A stretch of 64,000 bases of DNA from contig JAJYYR010000005.1 in the NCBI GenBank assembly GCA_021800805.1, positions 1 through 64,000 on the forward strand, given 5' to 3'. The position numbers were made by a program, and so were the translations under genes. Position 1 is the stretch's first letter, and the number at the start of each line of letters is the position of its first letter. The DNA is from a bacterium. GTDB lineage: Bacteria > SZUA-79 > Acidulodesulfobacterales > Acidulodesulfobacteraceae. Positions 48,083 to 55,708 of the stretch are shown piece after piece. The notes below the pieces were generated by a model. That model was not told the origin of the DNA and ran no database searches. It saw nothing but the letters and a program-made list of their open reading frames with translations.

Positions 48083-48520
48083 ATGGCAATTATAATTCCA
48101 AAAAGCGAACTTGAAATAATTAAAAAACATGCGGCGGAAATTTTCCCTTTTGAGGCATGCGGCGGACTTCTTGGAAGAATAGAAGGGGAAAACAAGGTTA
48201 TCGTAAGGGCGTATCCTGCCGAAAACCGCTACGGCAAAATTACATGGGACAGCTTTGAAATAGAACCGAAAGATATTTTAGAGATGGATAAATTTTGTAT
48301 GAAGGAAAACCTCGATATATTAGGTTTTTACCACACCCACCCGAACCATCCCGCCATTCCTTCAAACTTCGATATTAATGCGTCTTGGCCGTTTTATTCT
48401 TACGTAATCCTTTCCGTAAAGGGCAACAGTCCCGAAAACGTAACCGATATAAAAAGCTATCTAATGCCGGATAGAACAAGTACGCCGGTAGGAGAAGAAG
48501 TTATTATCGATATTTCCTAA
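48083..48520 (+). CDS. JAMM/MPN+ metalloprotease (Mec-like)
   Basis: A 145-residue zinc metalloprotease with the complete JAMM motif: Glu24 (FPFEACGGLLG), His84 and His86 (FYHTHPNHP), Ser94 and Asp97 (PSNFD). Mec homologues release cysteine from carrier-cysteine adducts; HcyD-type homologues remove residues after the carrier diglycine. Either role, or both, fits this cluster, since the carrier has an internal Gly-Gly. The start is two bases after the CysM-like stop. Confidence 0.92.
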   Translation: MAIIIPKSELEIIKKHAAEIFPFEACGGLLGRIEGENKVIVRAYPAENRYGKITWDSFEIEPKDILEMDKFCMKENLDILGFYHTHPNHPAIPSNFDINASWPFYSYVILSVKGNSPENVTDIKSYLMPDRTSTPVGEEVIIDIS

Positions 48521-48556
48521 CCCTCATAAACTTAACAAGGGATTCAAGACGGTTTT

Positions 48557-49765
48557 CTAAACTAAATAGGAAAAAAGTTTCCCCGCCAGTTCTCTTTTTG
48601 ATTGTCTTTCAAACCTCGTTATATCGCCGTCTTTTTGAATTAGAAACCCTTCGTTTTCATCGGCGCCTATGACATCTTTGGATACGTCGTTTATGAAAAT
48701 ATAGTCTAAGGACTTTTCTGCAAGTTTTTTACGTCCGTTTTCTATCAAGGAGTCGGTTTCGGCGGCAAAACCGAAAATTATCTGCCCGCTTTTTTTAATC
48801 GTCGATAAAATTTTTAATAAATCTTCGTTTTGAACCAGTTCGACGTTAAGGACGGCACCTGCCCCGCTCGTATTTGCGGCAGTATTGCCGCTTTTTTTAA
48901 TCTTTACTGGGCTTTTTTCTTTAAAACCGTAGTCCGAAACCGCGGCCGCCATAAAAAGCATATCGCACTCCTTGAATTCGGAAAGTAAAACTTCTTTGAA
49001 ATCGCTAAAACTTACGCAGTTTATAATTTTTACCTTTTTGTTTATATATTGACCGCCTTTATCGATATTAAGAGCAATTAACGTAACGTCGGCCCCCTGC
49101 CTTACCGCTTCGTTCGCAAGGCTTATCCCCATTTTTCCGCTCGAACCGTTCGACATAAACCTAACGGGATCCATATATTCTCTGGTAGCTCCAGCCGTTA
49201 TTAAAACTTTTTTACCCTCAAACTTCTTTTCGCTGAAAATGGATTCTACGTCGGATACAATGTCTTCTATTTCCGGAAACCTGCCTTCCCCGAAATCGCC
49301 GCAGGCGGCATTTCCGGTTTCGGGAGAAACAATATGAAAATTATATTTAGTTAATTTATCTATGTTATCTTTTAATATTTTATTTGCAAACATATTAGGA
49401 TTCATGGCGGGAACTAAAACTTTGGGTTTATCCGGCGAAGCAGAAACCGTCAAAGTTATGAGGGTATCGGCAATGCCCGCGGCAAGCTTGTTAATCGTAT
49501 TATACGTCGCCGGAGCAATTAATATAATGTCGGCAAACTTAGACAGGGTAATATGAGACAACGGATTTTTAAAAGCGTCGTCGTCGAAAACCTCTTCTCC
49601 GAAAGATTCAAAAATATAAGGAGAGATGAATTTTCCGGCAGATGCGCTTAATATGATCTTAATGTTTGCGCCCTCTTTTTTAAGCCTTCTGTATAAATCG
49701 ACGCTTTTATAGCATGCAATCGAACCGGTAATGCATAATAGAACGTTTTTACCTTTTAACGTCAT
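48557..49765 (-). CDS. coaBC: Bifunctional phosphopantothenoylcysteine decarboxylase / synthetase
   Basis: A 402-residue CoaBC for coenzyme A synthesis. The N-terminal flavodoxin-like decarboxylase has LLCITGSIACYKSVDLYRRL, PAMNPNMF and the active-site cysteine in AACGDFGEGRFPE. The C-terminal synthetase has LITAGATREYMDPVRFMSN and FMAAAVSDYGF. It consumes cysteine, which the neighbouring plus-strand cluster may supply. It is convergent with that cluster across a 36-base gap. Confidence 0.96.
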   Translation of the reverse strand: MTLKGKNVLLCITGSIACYKSVDLYRRLKKEGANIKIILSASAGKFISPYIFESFGEEVFDDDAFKNPLSHITLSKFADIILIAPATYNTINKLAAGIADTLITLTVSASPDKPKVLVPAMNPNMFANKILKDNIDKLTKYNFHIVSPETGNAACGDFGEGRFPEIEDIVSDVESIFSEKKFEGKKVLITAGATREYMDPVRFMSNGSSGKMGISLANEAVRQGADVTLIALNIDKGGQYINKKVKIINCVSFSDFKEVLLSEFKECDMLFMAAAVSDYGFKEKSPVKIKKSGNTAANTSGAGAVLNVELVQNEDLLKILSTIKKSGQIIFGFAAETDSLIENGRKKLAEKSLDYIFINDVSKDVIGADENEGFLIQKDGDITRFERQSKRELAGKLFSYLV

Positions 49766-49781
49766 AGAATTTTTTTATGGG

Positions 49782-50423
49782 TTAAATTAAGTACGGATTA
49801 AATTTTCTTTCGTATCCGATAGTCGTAGCTTCGCCGTGACCGGGATAGACTTTAACGTCGTCGCTCAACGTTAGAAGTTTGCTCTTAATAGAACTTATGA
49901 TTTGTTCAGACGAACCACCCAAAATATCCGTCCTGCCTACGGTATTTTTAAAAAGCGTATCGCCGCTGAAAAGATGCCTATCGTTTATCAAAAACGACAT
50001 ACTTCCGGGCGAATGTCCGGGCGTAAAAATAGGCAGAATTTTAATGCCGCCTAATTCGACAACTTCGCCGTCTTTTAAATATTTGTCGATTACGACGTCT
50101 CCGGTATATTCAAAACCGAGATATTCAGCCTGCTCTTTCAAATTTTTCAGTATATATTCTTCTTCTCTATGCGCAATAATATCTATGCCGTATTTTTCTT
50201 TAAAATAATTATCCATTAACACATGGTCTATATGACAGTGCGTGTTTAGTATAAATTTTAAATCGATATTTTCGTCCAGAATTATTTTATCTATTTTTTT
50301 TTCCTGCCCGCCCGGGTCTATAATAAAACCCTCTTTCTTTCCTCCGGATTCTTTTATTTCATCGTTAAACACGAGATACGTATTTACTTCAAACGGACCT
50401 GCCGGTATGGTATAAAACTTCAT
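49782..50423 (-). CDS. MBL-fold hydrolase, glyoxalase II-like
   Basis: A 213-residue metallo-beta-lactamase-fold protein. It has LNTHCHIDHVLMD (HxHxDH), FTPGHSPGSMSF, LFSGDTLFKNTVGR and VYPGHGEATTIGYE, the binuclear metal ligands of glyoxalase II-like hydrolases. It lacks the C-terminal glutathione-binding domain of true GloB, so a generic thioester hydrolase role is more likely. Confidence 0.88.
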   Translation of the reverse strand: MKFYTIPAGPFEVNTYLVFNDEIKESGGKKEGFIIDPGGQEKKIDKIILDENIDLKFILNTHCHIDHVLMDNYFKEKYGIDIIAHREEEYILKNLKEQAEYLGFEYTGDVVIDKYLKDGEVVELGGIKILPIFTPGHSPGSMSFLINDRHLFSGDTLFKNTVGRTDILGGSSEQIISSIKSKLLTLSDDVKVYPGHGEATTIGYERKFNPYLI

Positions 50424-50445
50424 ATATTCATAATTCCTTTACTTA

Positions 50446-51918
50446 TTAAATTAAATATTTTTGAAAAGCGTTGATTAAAACGTCAAGATTTTCTTCGGTA
50501 TCGGCTTCTCCGTATATTCTCATCAAATCTTCGGTTCCGGAAAGCCTTGCCAAAAGCCAAGAATCGTCGTCGAAAAAAACTTTGTATCCATCGGTCATAT
50601 TTTTGCCGATCACCTTTTTGCCCTCAAAAACGTTTGGAAATTTTTCCATTTTTTCGTCTATTTCCGCCTTGAACTTTTCCTTATCTACCGGAACGTTAAT
50701 TCTTTTAGTATAAACCTGTCCTACTTTTTCAAACAGATTTTTAACGAGCGTCTTTAAAGGTTTTTTGTAATATGAAATCATCTCCAAAACCAAAAGGCAG
50801 GTATATATTCCGTCTTTATCGGGAACATGACCGGCTACCGTTAAGCCGGAAGATTCTTCGCCGGCTATTATAACCTTTCCTTCAGAAATAAGTTTCCCGA
50901 GATATTTAAAGCCGACAGGCGTTTCTATTACTTTAAAACCGTAATATTTTGCTACTCTATCAACCAAAGCCGTCGTAGCTACGCTTCTTGCCGCATCGCC
51001 TTTTATCCCCTTGCCTTCGATATAATAATTATAAAGAAGAGGGAAAATTATATTCGGCTCGACGAATTCCCCGCCTTCGTCCAAGATGCCGTACCTGTCG
51101 GCATCTCCGTCCGCCGCAAGACCTATGGCTGTTTTATCGGAACCGTCCGCATTTTTATTTTTATTATATTCTTTAATTAATGCGCCCATATCTTTTAAAT
51201 TTTTTGCGGACGGATCAGGCGCAAAACCCGGCGCAAAAAAAGCGTCTCTTTCTTCGTATATTTCTTTAAATTCATAACCGGCTTCTCCTAAAATTTTTCC
51301 GATTATGCCTTTTGAAGTTCCGTGCAAAGATGTAATAAACGGAAAAAGCCTCCGCCCGTTATCCGCAATGAGTTTTAAATTTAATTTTGATTTTACGAGA
51401 TCTATATAATAACTTATAAAATCTTCTTCGATTAATAAACCCCGCTTTTTTGCTTCGTCGAAATCCATAAAATTATATCTCGGAGATTTAAGAAGATCGT
51501 TGGATTTTCTCGTTAAAACTTCGGTATCTTCCGGAAGAGCGGGTCCGCCCCAGTCCGGCGAGAACTTTATTCCGTTATAATTGTAAGGATTGTGGCTTGC
51601 GGTTATATTTATCGCCCCAAGCGCTTTTTCTTTTAGTATTTTAATAGAAATAACCGGCGTCGGAGTGAAAGTATCGGCAAAAATTACGTTAAAGCCGTTG
51701 CCGCAAAAAACCGATGCGCTTATTTTTGCAAACTCTTCGGAAAGGAAGCGGGTATCGTAACCGATTATTATCTTGTTAGAAGGAAAAGCGTCTTTGTATT
51801 TTTCGGTTAAAAAATCGCATACCGCCTGCGAAACTAACTTAACGGATTCATATGTAAAATCGTCGGCTATTTTGCCTCTGTAGCCCGATGTGCCAAATTC
51901 TATTTCAAAAGTATTAAT
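50446..51918 (-). CDS. Phosphoglucomutase/phosphomannomutase with an apparent AUU start codon
   Basis: A 490-residue alpha-D-phosphohexomutase. Residues 1-20 read NTFEIEFGTSGYRGKIADD. The phosphoserine loop is NITASHNPYNYNG (Ser108). The metal loop is GLAADGDADRYGILD and the sugar loop GEESSGL. No ATG, GTG or TTG exists in frame upstream of residue 151, and an ATG start there would lose the active site. A strong AAGGAG lies six bases before ATT at 51916-51918, so AUU is the likely initiation codon. It follows the nucleotidyltransferase fusion gene and probably supplies its sugar-1-phosphate. Confidence 0.88.
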   Translation of the reverse strand: MNTFEIEFGTSGYRGKIADDFTYESVKLVSQAVCDFLTEKYKDAFPSNKIIIGYDTRFLSEEFAKISASVFCGNGFNVIFADTFTPTPVISIKILKEKALGAINITASHNPYNYNGIKFSPDWGGPALPEDTEVLTRKSNDLLKSPRYNFMDFDEAKKRGLLIEEDFISYYIDLVKSKLNLKLIADNGRRLFPFITSLHGTSKGIIGKILGEAGYEFKEIYEERDAFFAPGFAPDPSAKNLKDMGALIKEYNKNKNADGSDKTAIGLAADGDADRYGILDEGGEFVEPNIIFPLLYNYYIEGKGIKGDAARSVATTALVDRVAKYYGFKVIETPVGFKYLGKLISEGKVIIAGEESSGLTVAGHVPDKDGIYTCLLVLEMISYYKKPLKTLVKNLFEKVGQVYTKRINVPVDKEKFKAEIDEKMEKFPNVFEGKKVIGKNMTDGYKVFFDDDSWLLARLSGTEDLMRIYGEADTEENLDVLINAFQKYLI

Positions 51919-51943
51919 TTTTCTCTCCTTAATTTTATTACCG

Positions 51944-54463
51944 TTACGATAAAGCGCTTAAATCTCTTTCGTCCTTCCATGTTTCTATATCATGGTTAAA
52001 TTGATTTATGAGATCCAAGGCTTTATCTTTATCCCTGCTTTCCGAAAATATCTCGAAATGGGCTCCTTCCGACGTAGGATATGCAAGAACCCATCCTTCG
52101 GGTTTTATCAGCTTTATACCGTCTATTAATAAAACATTATCTCCGCTGTATTTCTCGAAAAATTTTCTCATAACAAAACCTTTTAGTTCGGTAGGACAGG
52201 GAACTCTTTTGTATTCAAAATAAGTCGGCTCTATAAACCTCAATTCATTTTTAATCGAGGTATTAAGTTTTGCCAACATCTCAAGAAGTTTTATCGTCGA
52301 ATACATTCCGTCGAATGCCGGCATAAACTTAGGATAGATATATCCGCCTTCGTTGTCGCCCGCAAAATAAACATGGGAATTAGCCGATTTTTCCATAAGA
52401 CAACTTGAAGAATTTTTGGCGAAAAATATTTCAAAGTTATAATCGGCAGCCGATTTCGTTATATTAAAAGAAGAACCTACCGGAACGGTGATCGATCTGT
52501 CAGTCTTTTCCGTTTTCATAACCAAAAGCGCCATTAAAGTTAAAGCGGTATTACCGTCTATGTTGTCGCCGTTTTCATCGCAAATATAAATTTTTTCTCC
52601 TCCATTATCGATGAAAATCCCAAGATCAGCGTTGATAGACCTAACTATGCTTGATAATTCTTTAAGCGATTTTTTAAATTCTTTTTCAGTCTTCGTTATT
52701 TTTGTCTGGTCTAAATTTGCGTTGAGATGAACCGAATCTATTCCAAGTTTTCCTATAATTGAGGGAAAAATCTTCGATGAACTTCCGTATGAATAGTCTA
52801 TAACGATTTTAAACTTTCTTTTTATAATTTTATCGACGTCTATCGTATTAAGAAAACCGTCGGCATAGTATTCCGTTCCGTGAGTCGGATAAAATATCTC
52901 TCCCGTATCTTCGGAACCCACTCTGGAATAATCTTCCCTGAAAAACAGTCTTTCTATTTTTTGTTCCCCAAGCGTCGATAGGTCTAAACCGTTAGAATCG
53001 AAGAACTTTATATTTAAGAGCTTTTTATCGAAAGGATGTTTTCTTACGTGTATTCCTCCGGAGCTCTTAAACTGTTTTGCCTGATATCTTACGATGGAAA
53101 TAGGCGTATCGCTGAAATCGTTGACGTTAACGCCTACCGAAAGCGCTCCGGACATCATAGCCCTCGAAAAAAGCCTCGAAGTTTTGTGACTGTCCCTCGA
53201 TACGGAAATCGTCCTGTTTTTACCTATCGTCGCCCCGAATGCCGCCCCCAGTTTAGATGCAAATTCGGGGGTAACCTCCAAATTTGCAAGAGCGGTAATT
53301 CCGTATTGACCGAATATTTTTGCGCTCCACTTGTCCGACCAAATGAGGCTTTCGGATAATATAGCGCCGTCTTCCACATTTTTAAACGGCCATATCTTGA
53401 CGTTAGGATTTATAACAGCGCCGTTGCCTATATGGCATACATCCGATATTACTGCACCCGACCCGATAAAAACATTGTTTCCGACGCTTGATTTGTATCC
53501 TAATATTGCCTCTTGTATATCGCAGTTTTGACCTATCTTGGAACTTTTTCCTATAATCGAACCGCTTATCTGCGTAGATTCCCCTATGGTGCAGTTATCT
53601 CCGATAACGCAGTTTTTAATTTTACAATTTTGAAGAATATGAACGTCTTTGCCTAATATTGAATTTTCTATATCGCAGCTTATATCTACTATGCTTTTTA
53701 CGCCTACTCTTACACTTTTTCCTTCAAGTATTTCTCCGTCGATATTAAGGTCTATCTTTCCGGCTATAATATCTAACTGGCTCTGTCTATATTCCGAAAG
53801 CGTGCCTACATCTTTCCAATATCCCGAAGATATATGTCCGAAAAGGTTTTTATTTTCTTTTAAAAGTATAGGAAAAAGATCTTTTGAAAAATCGAATTCG
53901 CTTTTTTCGGGAATAATTTTTAATACCGATTTATTTAAAATATAAATTCCGGTATTTATAGTATCGCTGAATACTTCCGACCATGTAGGCTTTTCTAGAA
54001 ACTTAGTTATCCTGCCTTCCGCATCCGTAATAACTATCCCGAAAGGTAGTGGATTTTCGACTCTCGTTAAAACTATAGTTGCGTCGCCTTTTCTGTTAAT
54101 ATGAAAATCTATAGATTTTTTTAAATTTATATCTGTAATAATATCTGCGCTTATTACTATGAAATCGTCATCTTTAAGTATATTCTCGACACTTTTAACG
54201 GCTCCTGCCGTCCCGTAATCTTCTTCGGCAAGAATATATTCTATTTTTACTCCGAAACCTTCGCCGTCTCTAAAATGATTTTTTATAAGTTCGGGCTGGA
54301 CATACAAAAGGACGATTAAATCGGTTATGCCGTATGTTTTTAGCAGATTAACGACATGCTCCATCATAGGCTTATTTGCGATATGAATCATGGGTTTAGG
54401 AGCATTATTGGTTAAAGGTTTAAGCCTCGTTCCAAAACCACCCGCCATTATAACCGCCTGCAT
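51944..54463 (-). CDS. Sugar-1-phosphate nucleotidyltransferase fused to a degenerate phosphomutase domain
   Basis: An 839-residue, three-part protein. Residues 1-235 are a nucleotidyltransferase (AVIMAGGFGTRLKPLTNN, KPMMEHVVNLL), probably mannose-1-phosphate guanylyltransferase. Residues 240-370 are left-handed beta-helix hexapeptide repeats (VIGDNCTIGESTQISGSIIG). Residues 380-839 are phosphohexomutase-like, but the phosphoserine loop reads SGGIHVRKHPFD instead of TASHNP and the DGDGDR metal loop reads IDNGGEK. The mutase part should therefore be inactive. Similar fusions are known in cyanobacteria and deltaproteobacteria. A complete mutase follows immediately downstream. Confidence 0.88.
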   Translation of the reverse strand: MQAVIMAGGFGTRLKPLTNNAPKPMIHIANKPMMEHVVNLLKTYGITDLIVLLYVQPELIKNHFRDGEGFGVKIEYILAEEDYGTAGAVKSVENILKDDDFIVISADIITDINLKKSIDFHINRKGDATIVLTRVENPLPFGIVITDAEGRITKFLEKPTWSEVFSDTINTGIYILNKSVLKIIPEKSEFDFSKDLFPILLKENKNLFGHISSGYWKDVGTLSEYRQSQLDIIAGKIDLNIDGEILEGKSVRVGVKSIVDISCDIENSILGKDVHILQNCKIKNCVIGDNCTIGESTQISGSIIGKSSKIGQNCDIQEAILGYKSSVGNNVFIGSGAVISDVCHIGNGAVINPNVKIWPFKNVEDGAILSESLIWSDKWSAKIFGQYGITALANLEVTPEFASKLGAAFGATIGKNRTISVSRDSHKTSRLFSRAMMSGALSVGVNVNDFSDTPISIVRYQAKQFKSSGGIHVRKHPFDKKLLNIKFFDSNGLDLSTLGEQKIERLFFREDYSRVGSEDTGEIFYPTHGTEYYADGFLNTIDVDKIIKRKFKIVIDYSYGSSSKIFPSIIGKLGIDSVHLNANLDQTKITKTEKEFKKSLKELSSIVRSINADLGIFIDNGGEKIYICDENGDNIDGNTALTLMALLVMKTEKTDRSITVPVGSSFNITKSAADYNFEIFFAKNSSSCLMEKSANSHVYFAGDNEGGYIYPKFMPAFDGMYSTIKLLEMLAKLNTSIKNELRFIEPTYFEYKRVPCPTELKGFVMRKFFEKYSGDNVLLIDGIKLIKPEGWVLAYPTSEGAHFEIFSESRDKDKALDLINQFNHDIETWKDERDLSALS

Positions 54464-54563
54464 AACTTGATACCCCTTGATTTATTATAATTATTGTTGC
54501 ACTCTGCGAATTATTCTATTAAAATTATATCTTAATAAACCATAAAATCAAAACATAAAATTT

Positions 54564-55142
54564 ATGCTTTCCTATATTCTTCATTTAGATACGGTCTTTT
54601 TTTTGCTAATAAACGACAATTTTCATTTTTCTTTATTAAACGACAATATGAGGGCGGTTACATATCTGGGTAACGGATGGGTTGTTTACTGGCTGGTTCT
54701 TGTCTATGTTTATTTTTATAATCGATCAAAATTTAAAGAATCGTTCTTTCTGCTTTTTTTAACTCAAATCGTCCCGGGCATATTCGACATTATATTAAAA
54801 AAAGCGGTAAACAGACCCAGACCAGTCGTAGCCCTCCACAATCTTATAAAAACCGGCGCCGTCCATATAAACCTACTGGGAAGACATCTTACGGAACACT
54901 CTTTTCCTTCGGGTCATTCCGTAACGGCTTTTTCTTTAGCGGTAGCTCTTTCTTATATATTTCCAAAACACAAAAAATTATTTTATATTCTTGCGTTTGT
55001 AGTGGCTTTTTCCAGAGTCTACGACGGCGAACATTATCCTTTAGACGTAATTGCCGGCAGTATTTTAGGTTATTTATTTGCAAAGATAACCCTTATCGCA
55101 TATAAAAAAATAAGAAAGTTTAAAGATTTTAACTTTGAATAG
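54564..55142 (+). CDS. PAP2-family membrane phosphatase
   Basis: A 192-residue membrane protein with several helices. All three PAP2 motifs are present: KKAVNRPRP, HSFPSGHSVTAFS and SRVYDGEHYPLD. It probably removes phosphate from undecaprenyl pyrophosphate or phosphatidic/lipid A-type substrates at the periplasmic face. It is the only plus-strand gene among the minus-strand envelope genes here, and it ends two bases from the convergent lptE-like gene. Confidence 0.92.
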   Translation: MLSYILHLDTVFFLLINDNFHFSLLNDNMRAVTYLGNGWVVYWLVLVYVYFYNRSKFKESFFLLFLTQIVPGIFDIILKKAVNRPRPVVALHNLIKTGAVHINLLGRHLTEHSFPSGHSVTAFSLAVALSYIFPKHKKLFYILAFVVAFSRVYDGEHYPLDVIAGSILGYLFAKITLIAYKKIRKFKDFNFE

Positions 55143-55144
55143 TA

Positions 55145-55708
55145 TTATGAAGTTAATTTTTTAGACTCTATATATATTACTATTTTTCGCGCAATTCTTT
55201 TAGATGCGGTTTCTATCGCCATTTTTTCCTGTTTATGCGCAACTAAAGGATTTATATAATTATAATAAGTCGCGCCGGAAGAAAAACCGATGTTTTCGAA
55301 AATTATCTTTCCGTTCGTTTTATACATACTTACCGTCACGTTTACCGTTATCATATAATTCACTGCCGCCGCTACTCCGGTATAGGACATTACGCTGTTA
55401 CTAATTGAGGTAATCTTTCCGGTTAAATAATATAGCGCATTGTTTTTATTAGAGGTAAACATATCGGTCTGAACATTGAGATAATTTGCGATATTATTGG
55501 AAAAATATACCCCCACGCCGCTTTTATATGTTAAATTTTTAAAAGGCTTTATATATATCTGCGAGATATTATTATATTTCTTATTTCCGTATTTACCGGC
55601 GGAGTAGATAGCAGAGCTTTTTTTTCCGTTTAAAATCCTGAAACCGCAGGACGAAACCGTGACGGCGGCAAATAAAATAAAAATAAGAAGTATAAGTTTA
55701 TTTTTCAT
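55145..55708 (-). CDS. lptE: LptE-like LPS-assembly lipoprotein
   Basis: A 187-residue lipoprotein. The signal peptide ends with the lipobox VSSC followed by GFRILNG, typical of the LptE/RlpB group (CGFRL). The body has IYIKPFKNLTYKSGVGVYFS. LptE plugs the LptD pore that inserts LPS in the outer membrane. The gene overlaps leuS by four bases, the same leuS-lptE order as in many proteobacteria. Family assignment rests on the N-terminus and context. Confidence 0.8.
   Translation of the reverse strand: MKNKLILLIFILFAAVTVSSCGFRILNGKKSSAIYSAGKYGNKKYNNISQIYIKPFKNLTYKSGVGVYFSNNIANYLNVQTDMFTSNKNNALYYLTGKITSISNSVMSYTGVAAAVNYMITVNVTVSMYKTNGKIIFENIGFSSGATYYNYINPLVAHKQEKMAIETASKRIARKIVIYIESKKLTS

Noticed and set aside
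50446..51468. A 340-residue mutase starting at the ATG at 51468
   Set aside because: It would lack the TASHNP phosphoserine loop, which is encoded in frame just upstream together with a strong ribosome-binding site.
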